A DNA stretch of 50,194 nucleotides from Candidatus Edwardsiibacteriota bacterium (GTDB lineage: Bacteria > Edwardsbacteria > AC1 > EtOH8). A program made the position numbers and the translations under genes. Position 1 is the stretch's first letter, and each line of letters begins with the position of its first letter. The stretch is taken from the NCBI GenBank assembly GCA_020053305.1, contig JAGVNJ010000012.1, forward strand, positions 1 to 50,194, in the 5' to 3' direction. Of this stretch, positions 17,047 through 26,900 are shown piece after piece. A model generated the notes under the pieces. It worked only from the letters and a program-made list of their open reading frames with translations, was not told the origin of the DNA and searched no databases.

Positions 17047-17442
17047 TCAAAGACGCTTGTCAACAGGATATGCCAGTTCCTTTATTCTGGATAACACCCT
17101 TTCGCTCCTGTTAACAACCTCTTCGTTGACCTCTCCCCGCCTGTCGGCTTCCCTCTCCACTGTGGAGAGGGAGTGAGGGAGCGGTCGGAGCTTGTCGTAA
17201 TCCCTTTGTTCCTCATGAATCCCGCCGTCTATTTCGACCACCAAGTTAAGCTCTTCGCAATAAAAGTCAGCTATGAAGCCATGAATGATCTGCTGTCGTC
17301 TGAAATGCAGCCCCATGAATCTATCGGTTTTAACCGCATTCCAAAAACATTTCTCGGCCAAAGTCATATTACTCCGCATCCATTTGGCCAATTCTAATTT
17401 ATTGGACTTAACCTTTTGTAAACGTATTAATCCGCTGGGCAT
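17047..17442 (-). CDS. DUF559 endonuclease-like protein with repeat in its C-terminal region
   Basis: The 131-residue protein begins as a normal DUF559 domain (Vsr/restriction-endonuclease-like fold): MTLAEKCFWNAVK, GLHFRRQQIIHGFIADFYC and VVEIDGGIHEEQRDYDKLR. In the family the segment between YDKxR and NEEV normally holds a strand like GIKVLRF. Here residues 86-105 (RPLPHSLSTVEREADRRGEV) are instead the translation of a dispersed 59-bp repeat, after which the normal NEEVVNRSERVLSRI resumes. The frame stays open. Loss of the core strand may inactivate the protein. It lies beside the type IIG gene. Confidence 0.75.
   Translation of the reverse strand: MPSGLIRLQKVKSNKLELAKWMRSNMTLAEKCFWNAVKTDRFMGLHFRRQQIIHGFIADFYCEELNLVVEIDGGIHEEQRDYDKLRPLPHSLSTVEREADRRGEVNEEVVNRSERVLSRIKELAYPVDKRL
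17128..17186. repeat. 59-bp GACCTC repeat, copy 2, inside the DUF559 gene
   Basis: It has the same length and closely similar sequence to 12649-12707 in inverted orientation, beginning GACCTCTCCCCGCCTG on the plus strand. It is read in frame as part of the DUF559 protein. Confidence 0.85.
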
Positions 17443-17460
17443 GCTAACGCCTTTCGTTTC

Positions 17461-17579
17461 GACCTAACCCCTGCCCCTTCCCCATAGGGAAGGGGTGTCA
17501 GAAGTCCCTTCCCTGGAGCCTGTCCTGAGTTATATGTATATACGGCTGGCGAAGGAGGGAAGGGATTTAGGGTTAGGTC
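17461..17579. repeat. 119-bp element with perfect 10-bp terminal inverted repeats
   Basis: GACCTAACCC and GGGTTAGGTC flank GC-rich internal palindromes (CCCTTCCCCATAGGGAAGGGG at the left). The stop codon of the type IIG gene (17573-17575) lies inside the right terminal repeat. A related fragment (GATTTAGGGTTAG) is found inside the same gene near 19.49 kb. Confidence 0.75.
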
Positions 17580-20500
17580 CCCTCCACCACCTTTATCTCC
17601 GCTTCGCTTAGCCCGTATAACCTGTAAACAATTTGGTCTATCTCGTGGTCTACCGCTGTAATTTTTATGCGGTTATTTTCCCGCAACAGTTTTGTCTTGT
17701 TCAATCCCAAAATTTCAGTTGCCAGTTTAACTATTTTATCGCGGGTTTGCCTTTCACCAGTTGTAGTAACGATTTTTATTGGCAATTGTTCTACATACAT
17801 CGGTTTTGCTTCTATAAACCCGCCAGCCCGCTCTGCAGCTATTGATTTAAGGTACCACCAAAGAAGTTTGGAGTTAAGCACCGCCAGTATAAACTTATCG
17901 TTTGTAGTTAAAATACAAGTTGGCGCATTTATATAATACCCCTCAGTATCAAGAGTAAAAGCAGCACGATCACATAGATTACCCCAACATATTTTTTTCT
18001 TTTCAAATTCATTGTAATATACGCATGAGCGCAATTCCCACCAGTACTCGCCCATATCATACCTTTTCATTGCTTGTGTCTTGAATTGGCTTAAATGTTC
18101 AGCCAAAGGTTTATAATTCTTTTCAAGCCAAGCCCATTTATCCTTTTCGGCGCCGGAATTATTTTTAGTCCATCCGTTTGGTATGAGAATTAAATAACGA
18201 CTTTCGTCATTTATTAAATACCTGTTTATGTCCTTGCCAACAAGGTATGGTTTAATTAGTTCTTTGCATTTCCCGCTTTGGTTAATTATCTTATTTTTGG
18301 TCTCTTCATTTATTATGAAAGCTTCATTTAAACCAGTTATTATACCTCGTAATACCTTTAAGCCATATAATTTTATCAGAGGTATCCCTGCTATTTTTAC
18401 CTTATTTATTAATTTTGTTTCCTCAACATTTTTCAAAATCCATATATTCCCATCAAGTACATTTTTATCTATATCGTATTGTATTTTTTCTATATGTGCT
18501 GAAAGTCTATTAAAATCTATGGTTTCAACGTTTGCCATGGAAAACGATTTACGTGGTGCCCCACTTTTTATCACTATTATACAAGGATAGATGGTTACTT
18601 GATCAAATACCGGGAGATCACCAAAATCAATGAGTTTTACAATTTCTTTCTCTAAAACCCATTTCCGGAATTGTTTGCCGTAATTTGCCCTAAACCATTT
18701 ATTGGGGACGATAAAACTGAAATACCCATTTTTATTAAGCAAACCAACTGATTTTTCCACGAAGTAAACATATAAGTCTGAGTTTGTATCAAATACCTTA
18801 TAGTTGGCGGAAAAATAATTTTTATAAATCCCTAACCCTTCCCTACGCACGTAGGGCGGATTGCCTATTACCGCATCAAAGCCGCCCTGTTCGAATACTT
18901 CCGGAAATAGGACCTCAAAATTAAGCGGGTGCTGTTCATCCGGTTTGCTGAAATAATCAGCCAGGTTGCCGTTCAATCTGCGATTCAGCGTTATTTCTGT
19001 GCTTTGTATGTCATCCCACAATTTATGTTTTACCGCATCATCGCTGGCCTTATAAAACTGCTTATGCAGTTTTAAAAGCTTTACCACATCCCCATCGGTT
19101 TCATAAACGTTGAACATGTTCAACTGTTCCTGGTCGGCAAGCGATTTGCCGGATATAAGCGAATTCCCGTGGCGTATATTAAGGTGCAGGCTGGGCAACA
19201 GTTTCCGTCCCTTCAGTTCGTCCCACCTATGCTTGTCTAATGCCTTCAACATCAAATTAAGCTTGCATATCTCCACCGCCCGCTGGTCCAGGTCCACGCC
19301 GTAAAGGTTGTGCTGTAAAATGGTCCGCTTTATGTCAAAATCCTTTTTATCCGGGGCAGCCTTTTTATAGGCGGCGTGAAACCTGTCGAAGGCATTGATC
19401 AAAAACGAGCCCGAGCCGCAGGCCGGATCCAGCACTTTTATTTTCTTTATTTCGTCGAAGGATAAGTCCCTTCCCTCACGGGGAAGAGATTTAGGGTTAG
19501 TACCGGCACCAGGGGTTGACCTCTCCCCTGCCCACTTTCGCTTGCCATCTTCTTTGGCCTCACTCAGTGCAGGCTCTCTCCCGGAAGGAGAGGGATTTAA
19601 TAATTCCCCCACCGTATTGGTGACAATGTAGTCCACGATATATTCCGGGGTGTAATAGATGCCCTGGCTCTTGCGCTTGAATTTAGCCTTGTCCTCGCGC
19701 ACCTTTAGGCCCTGCTTCTTGCCGCCCCTCAGCATCTCGCCCAGATAATCCTCGTAAACATCGCCGATTATGTTGACCGGCAGGCGGGAGAAATCCACCG
19801 AGGCCAGTTCGGAAACTATGGGCGCCAAGATTTCGTTGCTTATTTCAAAACCATTGATATATTTATCATTCTCAAACAGGTCGGTGTTGAACCTGTCGTC
19901 CATGGTAACAAACCACTTTTTCAACTCATCATAGACCTGCTTCTTGGTATAAAGGATGGAATCATGGGCGTTGGGGCCGATGATCCTTTTATCGTGGCAG
20001 ACATCTATAAAGATCATCCGGTCCAGTATCTTTTGGGCGTAGAGGTCTATCTTTTCCTTATCCGGCAATAGCTGGTTGTTTTTGGTCCATAATTCGGAGC
20101 GCAGGGATTCGCGCCAGTCCTTGAGCATTAAAAAGAAATCATCCCTTATGCTTTTTTCTTCGGGGTAGTAAATTTTATCCTGGGTAATTAGGCCCTGCGC
20201 TTTGCAGAAAGGATGGCGTTTAAATGTATTGAGAAAAGCCAAGCCCTCTGGCGAAAGAAGATCAATGTAACCGCTCTTATCAGTACCCTGCCATAAGAGA
20301 TCATGGAAGGCATATTTTTTATTTTGATATATCTGCCCGTGCTTGACTGTATAAAGCCGCCATTCGATAAAGTTGGTCAAGACCCCCCAATAAACGCCTT
20401 CGGCTTTGCAGTAATTTATCAACTGCTGTTCGAAAGATTTTTTATTCTTTCCGGAACCATAGTATCCGTCAAGCTTTTTTGCATTACCTGCATCCTTGCA

Positions 20501-20731
20501 TTCCACTACCAACAGGGTCCATTTATTGGCATCCTTTAAAAGAATGTCGGGCACCTTGCCGGTGGCCACATCCTGCCGGTCGCCCTGGGCCATGCCCCCG
20601 TCATTCCAATCCAGCATTTCCAACACTTTTACCACATAGCTGGATTGTACCTGCATTTCCGACAAATTATAAATGTCCCGGGTTTTGGCCTGGGCCACTA
20701 ATTTTTGCAAGGCAATTTTTAGATTGGACAT
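17573..20731 (-). CDS. type IIG restriction-modification enzyme
   Basis: This 1052-residue enzyme joins cutting, methylation and sequence recognition in one chain. An N-terminal PD-(D/E)xK nuclease has P61-D62 and E77-C78-K79. A helical region follows, then the N6-adenine methyltransferase with DPACGSGSF (about 431-439) and NPPYVRR. A TaqI-like C-terminal part probably contains target recognition (GGFIEAKPMYVEQLPI). Such enzymes defend against foreign DNA without a separate methylase gene. Residues about 379-421 (NPSPSGREPALSEAKEDGKR onward), just before motif I, are translated dispersed repeat. The stop codon lies in another repeat. Surrounding sequence is less GC-rich than average. Confidence 0.92.
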   Translation of the reverse strand: MSNLKIALQKLVAQAKTRDIYNLSEMQVQSSYVVKVLEMLDWNDGGMAQGDRQDVATGKVPDILLKDANKWTLLVVECKDAGNAKKLDGYYGSGKNKKSFEQQLINYCKAEGVYWGVLTNFIEWRLYTVKHGQIYQNKKYAFHDLLWQGTDKSGYIDLLSPEGLAFLNTFKRHPFCKAQGLITQDKIYYPEEKSIRDDFFLMLKDWRESLRSELWTKNNQLLPDKEKIDLYAQKILDRMIFIDVCHDKRIIGPNAHDSILYTKKQVYDELKKWFVTMDDRFNTDLFENDKYINGFEISNEILAPIVSELASVDFSRLPVNIIGDVYEDYLGEMLRGGKKQGLKVREDKAKFKRKSQGIYYTPEYIVDYIVTNTVGELLNPSPSGREPALSEAKEDGKRKWAGERSTPGAGTNPKSLPREGRDLSFDEIKKIKVLDPACGSGSFLINAFDRFHAAYKKAAPDKKDFDIKRTILQHNLYGVDLDQRAVEICKLNLMLKALDKHRWDELKGRKLLPSLHLNIRHGNSLISGKSLADQEQLNMFNVYETDGDVVKLLKLHKQFYKASDDAVKHKLWDDIQSTEITLNRRLNGNLADYFSKPDEQHPLNFEVLFPEVFEQGGFDAVIGNPPYVRREGLGIYKNYFSANYKVFDTNSDLYVYFVEKSVGLLNKNGYFSFIVPNKWFRANYGKQFRKWVLEKEIVKLIDFGDLPVFDQVTIYPCIIVIKSGAPRKSFSMANVETIDFNRLSAHIEKIQYDIDKNVLDGNIWILKNVEETKLINKVKIAGIPLIKLYGLKVLRGIITGLNEAFIINEETKNKIINQSGKCKELIKPYLVGKDINRYLINDESRYLILIPNGWTKNNSGAEKDKWAWLEKNYKPLAEHLSQFKTQAMKRYDMGEYWWELRSCVYYNEFEKKKICWGNLCDRAAFTLDTEGYYINAPTCILTTNDKFILAVLNSKLLWWYLKSIAAERAGGFIEAKPMYVEQLPIKIVTTTGERQTRDKIVKLATEILGLNKTKLLRENNRIKITAVDHEIDQIVYRLYGLSEAEIKVVEGT
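19469..19597. repeat. repeat inserted in frame in the type IIG gene
   Basis: This 129-bp stretch combines pieces of two intergenic repeat types in this window: AAATCCCTCTCC...GGGGAGAGGTCAAC and CCCTAAATCTCTTCCCC on the minus strand. It is a multiple of three, has no stop in the coding frame and adds 43 residues between the helical region and methyltransferase motif I. Confidence 0.75.
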
Positions 20732-20843
20732 AAACTCTTCTATCCGGTTGAATTTAACAATACTTCCGATTCCTAATCATACCCCCAAACGACCGGAAAA
20801 ATCAACAAAAATATCTAGCGGCAAACCGCATAAATAACAAAAA

Positions 20844-20869
20844 GGCGAAGGATGTTTCCATCCTTCGCC
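20844..20869 (-). terminator. intrinsic terminator of the OmpA-domain gene
   Basis: On the minus strand GGCGAAGGATG and CATCCTTCGCC pair perfectly (11 bp) around GAAA and run into TTTTTGTTATTT. It lies 20 nt after the stop at 20890. Confidence 0.95.
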
Positions 20870-20889
20870 CTGATTATGATGACAACCGT

Positions 20890-22920
20890 TTACTGCTGGC
20901 TCATCACCACGAATTCTATCCGGCGGTTGGCCGCCCGGCCCCTGGCCGTCTTGTTGGTATCCATCGGCAGGTCCTCGCCGTAGCCCACTACCGTCAGCCG
21001 GTCGCCGGTGATGCCGTGAGCGTTGATCAGATAATTGCGCACCGATGCCGCCCGGGCCTCGGACAGCCTCTGGTTCTTGGTGGCGCTGCCCCGGCTGTCG
21101 GTGTGCCCGCCGATCTCCACCTTGATGGTGGGATTCTCCTTCAGCATCTTGGCCGCCTCGTCTAAGATGGGATAGGAGCTGGTCATGATATCGGCCTTGC
21201 CGGTGCGGAACTTGATGCCGGCCAGCACCACCTTCTCGCCCTTCTTGGGGATCATCCGCATCTCGAAGTTCTGGATGAAGGTCTGCTTGTCGTTGACCGG
21301 GGCCGGGGCGGTCTCAATGTTGTAGCCCTCGGAATGGGCCTGGATGTTATAGATGTTGGGCGGCAGCTGGATGCTGTAGATGCCGGTCAGCAGATCGCTG
21401 GTGGCCGGGTTATCCATGGCCTTCCTATCCGGCCCGTAGAAATATAAGGTGGCGCCCATGGGATTGCCGGTCTTCTTGTCCACCACTTTTCCGGTGATGG
21501 TCCCCTTGGGGAATTCCTTGCGCTTGATGGGGAAGTCCAGCATCACCGTCTGGCCGTCGGCTACGATGGCCGGGCGCTCCTGCCATAGGAAGGAGTCGCC
21601 GGCCGCCACCTTCATCCGATAGGTTCCCGGAGGAACGGTGATGGAGAAGCTGCCGTCTATCTTCTGCAGGATCGGCTTGGCCTGCCCGGTGGAATCCATC
21701 AGGTAGCCCGGCATGGTGATGGTGGCCATCAAAATGGAATCGGTGTTGGCGATCAGCACCTTGCCCGAGATCACCCCCTGGGGCGCCGGCTTGGGCTTGG
21801 CCAGGGTCTGGGAGGCGACCGAGAAGCCGAACAGGGCGTTCCATTCCGGGGCCGAGGAGTGGCTGCCCATCTTGAACTCGCAGCCGCCGTCGATGGTAAA
21901 GCCGCCCGGGGTCTTGAACCTGACGCCGGGAGTAACCCTGGCCGGGCTGTTATAAAAGTATGATTTGCTGCTTTTGGCTTTTTCCCCATTGGCCTCCAGA
22001 ACGAAGGTGACATAGGGCCCAGCGTCTACCTCGAGGGCGGCGCCCCACAGCAGCTTGTCCTCCCTGACCGGGGTGCCGGCCACCGCGGGATGGATCCAGC
22101 TGGCCGGATCGACCGCCAGCATCGAATCCACGTAATTTCGGCGGTTCACCGAGTCCATGGCCAGGGTATCCCTGGCCGGGACCCACTGGGACGGGTCGAT
22201 TATATATGACGGCTTGGCGTTCCCGGCTTTCAAGTATCCCAGATTGCCGTGCAGCGAGGCCGGTCCCAAAGTAAGGGTGCCCAAAAACTTGGCTCCGATA
22301 TCGGTGTTGTAGGCCACCATCTCGGTAAAGCCGTGGGCTATCAAAGGCTGATCCGCCGGATCGTACATAGAATCCGAATAGATGTAGGCAGTGGTTACCG
22401 GAAAGCCGATGGAGACAAACGGCTCCAAGCCTACCGCATAGGAGAACCTGGCCCGTCCGTAAATTTTAGAGGGATATGACACCTTGGTTTTTATCAACAG
22501 GTCCCTCAGCCAGAAGTGGGCCAGGTCGTAATCGTCGCCGTCATACCTGTCCCGGCCGGTCTTGGTGGACATATTGGCATGCCGGTCGTAAACCACATAC
22601 ATCCGGGGAGCGATGGAGAATTCGAAATAATCCAGAGGGGCATAGGTTATGGACAACCTCGAGGTTGCCCGGTATTGCTTGTCCGGCTCTATCCCGCTGG
22701 AATCCCCCTGGAAAAACGGCTCGCCTTTGAACAGATCCTGGGCGGAGAGGTCCGATTCCAGAAAGCCCACCCCCAGCATGCCCCGGCCCAATGTCCGGGC
22801 CGATGAGACCTTGAAGGTGCCGCAGCCCCCGTCGAAGGCCGGCGGATTGTAGGCCTGCCCGGCGCCGACCAATAGGGCTGACATCAGGACCGATAATGCC
22901 AGTGTTTTGATGAACCTCAT
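20890..22920 (-). CDS. OmpA-family outer-membrane protein with carboxypeptidase-regulatory-like modules
   Basis: The protein is 676 residues. A signal peptide (about 1-23, ending GAGQA) precedes a long beta-rich region (about 25-375) with aromatic strands typical of a barrel. Two CarboxypepD-regulatory-like modules follow (GVISGKVLIAN, GTITGKVVDKKTGNP). The C-terminal OmpA domain (about 565-676) has GHTDSRGSATKNQRLSEARA and ends NRRIEFVVM, the peptidoglycan-binding signature. It probably anchors the outer membrane to the wall. It has its own promoter, an AGGAGG site six nt before the ATG, and a strong terminator, so it is a well-expressed single gene. Confidence 0.9.
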   Translation of the reverse strand: MRFIKTLALSVLMSALLVGAGQAYNPPAFDGGCGTFKVSSARTLGRGMLGVGFLESDLSAQDLFKGEPFFQGDSSGIEPDKQYRATSRLSITYAPLDYFEFSIAPRMYVVYDRHANMSTKTGRDRYDGDDYDLAHFWLRDLLIKTKVSYPSKIYGRARFSYAVGLEPFVSIGFPVTTAYIYSDSMYDPADQPLIAHGFTEMVAYNTDIGAKFLGTLTLGPASLHGNLGYLKAGNAKPSYIIDPSQWVPARDTLAMDSVNRRNYVDSMLAVDPASWIHPAVAGTPVREDKLLWGAALEVDAGPYVTFVLEANGEKAKSSKSYFYNSPARVTPGVRFKTPGGFTIDGGCEFKMGSHSSAPEWNALFGFSVASQTLAKPKPAPQGVISGKVLIANTDSILMATITMPGYLMDSTGQAKPILQKIDGSFSITVPPGTYRMKVAAGDSFLWQERPAIVADGQTVMLDFPIKRKEFPKGTITGKVVDKKTGNPMGATLYFYGPDRKAMDNPATSDLLTGIYSIQLPPNIYNIQAHSEGYNIETAPAPVNDKQTFIQNFEMRMIPKKGEKVVLAGIKFRTGKADIMTSSYPILDEAAKMLKENPTIKVEIGGHTDSRGSATKNQRLSEARAASVRNYLINAHGITGDRLTVVGYGEDLPMDTNKTARGRAANRRIEFVVMSQQ

Positions 22921-22965
22921 GATATTCCTCCTACCAGTTATTTATGCCAAAATATATTAACCTGA

Positions 22966-22995
22966 AATATACCAATTTATCATCATACTTGTCAA
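22966..22995 (-). promoter_or_regulatory. promoter of the OmpA-domain gene
   Basis: On the minus strand TTGACA (22990-22995), an 18-bp spacer and TATATT (22966-22971) lie 46 bp upstream of the ATG. It begins just before the stop codon of the rluD-like gene. Confidence 0.75.
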
Positions 22996-22998
22996 GGG

Positions 22999-23973
22999 TT
23001 AAAGGGCTTTCAGTGTTTTGATCAGCCCCTGCATGTCGTCCGGAAGAGGAGCCGCAAACTCCAGATATTTTCCGGTAACGGGATGGACGAACCCCAAAAC
23101 CGCGGCATGCAGGGCCTGGCGGCCGATGGTTGACAGGATTTTTTCGGCCGCCTTGGAATCGCGCCGGGCAAAATTTGTAATCGCCTGCTTCCCGGCGCCG
23201 CCGTAGGCAGCATCCCCCACTATGGGATGCCCCAGGTGTTTGAGATGCACCCTTATCTGGTGGGTGCGGCCGGTCTCTAATTTCAGCTCCAAATGACTGG
23301 CTATCCTGTATTCGCCCAGCACCCGGTAATTAGTGACTGCATCTCTTCCCCGGATGGCCGAGACATCCATTTTTTTGCGGTCGAAGGCCGAGCGGCCGAT
23401 GGGGGCGTTGATGGTTCCCTCCGGCTCCTCCATCAGGCCCCAAGCCAGGGCCTGGTAACGCCGGGTGATCTGGCGGGCCCCCATCTGCCGGGCCAGGACG
23501 GCGTGGGCCTGGTCGGACTTGGCCACCAGCAGCAGGCCGGAGGTGTCCTTGTCCAGCCGGTGCAGTATGCCGGGCCGCTGGCCGTCCCCGGCATCCGAAA
23601 GCTGATTTGAGTGATGGAGCAGGGCGTTGACCAGGGTCCCGCTGTAATTGCCGGCCGCCGGATGCACCACCATTCCGGCCGGCTTGTTGACCACCATCAG
23701 ATCCCGGTCCTCAAAGATCACCTCCAGCGGGATGTCCTCGGCTTTAGGCCGGCTTCTTTTCAGGGGCCCGGCCTCCTGCCGGAGATGAACCTGGTCGCCG
23801 GGCCTAACCAGATAGGAGGGGACCGCCCGCCGGCCGTTGACGGTGATGTTTCCGGATTGGATCAGGTTTTGTATCCGGTTGCGGGAGATGTTCAAGCCCT
23901 GGCAGATCAGATACCGGTCCAGCCGGATCGGCTTCTGCTGCGAGGATACGGTGATGTCGCTGGGGATCGCCAT
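22999..23973 (-). CDS. rluD: RluD-type 23S rRNA pseudouridine synthase
   Basis: This 324-residue protein has an N-terminal S4 RNA-binding domain (about 16-75, LDRYLICQGLNISRNRIQ) and a catalytic domain with GILHRLDKDTSGLLLVAK, where the Asp of RLDKDTSG is the catalytic residue. ETGRTHQIRVHLKHLGHPI is the second family signature. RluD-type enzymes convert uridines of helix 69 of 23S rRNA; RluA/C specificity cannot be excluded. It starts 8 nt after the stop of the chemoreceptor/solute-binding fusion gene, so the two and murI form one operon. Confidence 0.93.
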   Translation of the reverse strand: MAIPSDITVSSQQKPIRLDRYLICQGLNISRNRIQNLIQSGNITVNGRRAVPSYLVRPGDQVHLRQEAGPLKRSRPKAEDIPLEVIFEDRDLMVVNKPAGMVVHPAAGNYSGTLVNALLHHSNQLSDAGDGQRPGILHRLDKDTSGLLLVAKSDQAHAVLARQMGARQITRRYQALAWGLMEEPEGTINAPIGRSAFDRKKMDVSAIRGRDAVTNYRVLGEYRIASHLELKLETGRTHQIRVHLKHLGHPIVGDAAYGGAGKQAITNFARRDSKAAEKILSTIGRQALHAAVLGFVHPVTGKYLEFAAPLPDDMQGLIKTLKAL

Positions 23974-23981
23974 TTATATGT

Positions 23982-26900
23982 TCATTCCGTCTCCATCCAG
24001 CAGTCCTTCAGCCGGGCCGCCCCCATGGGGCGGATCCGGTAGCCGTGGAGGTAGGGATTGGTGGCCGTATATTTCATGGAATGATAGAGAAATATCCAGG
24101 GGGCGTCCTCCACCACCAGCCGCTCGATCTCCCGGTAGAAATTCAGGCGCTCCACCGGATTCCTCACCGCCAGTGCCCGGATCAGCATCTCATCGACCTT
24201 TTGCGATTTATAGAAAGAGGTATTCCCCGGCCGGCCCCAGTTCCTGGAGTGGAACAGCGGGTAGAGGAAATTATCGGGATCGCCGTTGTCGGAGGACCAG
24301 CCCCGGACAGACAGAATCGACTGCCCTTCATAGGATCTCTCCAACAGCTCCTTCCAGGGCAGGGGATTGGCCTTCAGCATGATGCCGGCCTTGCGGCACT
24401 GGCTGATGATTATCTCGGCCCTTTCCATCTGCTCCCGGTTGTCCCGGATATCCATCAGGTACTCGCCCGGCAGGCCGCCGGGATAGCCGGCCTGGGCTAA
24501 AAGGGCTTTGGCCGTTTCCGGATTGTAGGCGTATCCTTCCAGGTTGGGGTTGTAGGCCGCCAGGCCCGGCGGGAAAACCCCCCGGGCCACTGTGGCTTCG
24601 GCCCTCAGGCTGCTGGCGTCGATCAGGTTGTTCTTGTCTATGGCATAATTAAGAGCCTGCCTGACCCGTTTATCCACAAAGGGCGTGGACATGCTGACGT
24701 TTATGCATACATACTGGATATTCAGGGCCGGAAGCTTTTCCACCAGGCAATTCCCCCGGGCGCAGACCTCCTCCCTCTCCCTGCCCCTGACCTCAAGCTG
24801 GTCTATCTCCCGGCGCTCCAGTTTTTCGCTCCGCTGGTCTTCCGGGATGTCGACCCGGTATATTATCCCTTTCAGGGAGAGCTTCTGTTCGAAATAGTCG
24901 TTGAACCTGGCCAGCTCGATTCTGCTGCCGGGGATCCACTCCTTGAACTTGAACGGCCCGGCTCCGATGGGGTTGCTGCTTAAATTGCCCCCGGCCTTCG
25001 ACACCTCCTCCTTGGGAACAATGGCCGTCACCGAGGATGCCAGGTTCGCCAGGAAAGGCATATAGGCCGATTCCAGCCGGATGACCAGGGTGTGGGAGTC
25101 CATGATCCTGATCCCCTTGACGGAATTGGCCCGGCTGGCCCGGAAATCGGCCGCCCCCTCTATCATATCCACAAAATAGGAGTTGGGGGAATTCAGGACC
25201 GGGTTCAGAAGCCTCTCCAGGGTGTACTTCACGTCGTCGGAGGTCAGTTCCCTGCCATTGTGGAATCTGACCCCTTTCTTGAGATTGAAGGTCCATTCCA
25301 GGCCGTCGTTGGATATGCTCCAGTGGGTGGCGATGGCCGGCACTACGTTGACCCCGGCATCGAACTGCACCAGGCCCTCGAATATCTGGGCCACCACTTC
25401 GTTGGAAGTGGCGTCGGTCCTCATGGCCGGGTCCAGGGTCAGGGGCTCCGAGGGCAGGGTTAATTTCAAAATCCCGCCGAAGTCCTCTTTTATTATCCGG
25501 TCGTCAATCTGGCCGAACAGCTGTCCGGCAATCTGCCCGAAGCCCAGCAGCGATTCATGGGCCTGTTTGAACAGCCGCTGGACCATCTCCAGGTTGCTGC
25601 TGACCGCCCGGAAGGAATTGGCATAGCGGGAATACACCTCCACCAGGCCGTTGCGGCTGGCCGCCTGGGCGTCAATACCGGCCCTGGAGCTGCTCCCGAT
25701 GGCGGACAGCCTTCCGGCCTCCTCCAGCACCTTGTTCAGGGAGATGTCGGCCTGTGAGATATCTGTCAAGTTGAGGCCGACCATTTCAATGTTCCGGTCC
25801 AGCAGCGACACGGTGTTCAGGAACTGTTTTTGCAGTTCGGCCAGCATCGGCGTCATCTTGGCCGAATCGCTTTCGGCCTGCAGGGCCAGGCCCCTGGTCT
25901 GGGAGACTATGGGCTCCAGCTCCCTGGTCCATTGCCCCATATCGGCCACCTCCACCGCCGAATAGAAAGCCAGCAGCTTGACCTGCTCCGCAAACGAACG
26001 GATCCCCTGGCCGGTCTCCTGAAGCTCGGCCAGGTCCCGGGAGATGCCGGCGCTGACAGCCTTGAATTCATCCAGCAGGCCGCGGAGCAGTCCCAGGTTC
26101 TCGGTCGAGGTTTTCAAGTTTTTCTGTATGTTGTCGGCCCGGCTGGTCACCGATTCCAGCCTAAGCCCTATCTGCTGCACCCCCTGGCCCAGCCCGTCGA
26201 TGCCGCCGAACAGCCGCTCCATCTGGGCCCATACCTGGGTGGCGATGTTCTCCTCCTGCAGGGCGGTGCTCTTCAGCCCGATGACCGATTCCTGCAGGCC
26301 GTGCCAGTGGCTGACTGAGGATCCCAGAGACGACTGGAGATGCTTCAATTTTATGGCTATCTCCCGCAGGATGGAGGGGGCGGGCCGCTTCTGCCATGCC
26401 GCCCGGGCCGCCTCCAGCTGCTCGCGGACGAACTCTATCTGCCCCACGCTGGCCATCTCGGTGGTCAGCACCGAGGCCACCACCTCCTGGTTTATGCCCA
26501 GGTTGGCCGTGATCTCGCTGATGTCGGCTATGCCGGCCAGCAGCCGGTCCCTTATCTCCTCCTGGCTGTCGGAATGCCGGCGCATCTCCTGAAAACCCTG
26601 CACTATCAGCTGGTTGGCCTGGTAGATATCCGACAGCTCGGCCTCCATGGATGTCGAGATCTCCTTCAGGCCGGCCGCCAGCTCCTTGGCCCGGCTCAAG
26701 CCGTGGGAGGCCCGGGCGATCTTCTCCTTCAGGGAGGAGTCCAACCCGGGAGCTTTCCCCGCGGCTTTCCTCAGCTCCTGGGACAGCTTGTTCATGTTTT
26801 CGGCGATCACCCCGAAGCCCCGGCCCACATTGCCGGCATGAAAGGCCTTGATCTCAGCGTTTCGGGAGACCTGGCTGATGGCCAGGGACATCTCTGTCAT

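Noticed and set aside
17047-20731. BREX or multi-subunit type I restriction system
   Set aside because: No separate specificity, helicase or phosphatase genes are present; the single chain with nuclease, methylase and recognition parts fits type IIG.
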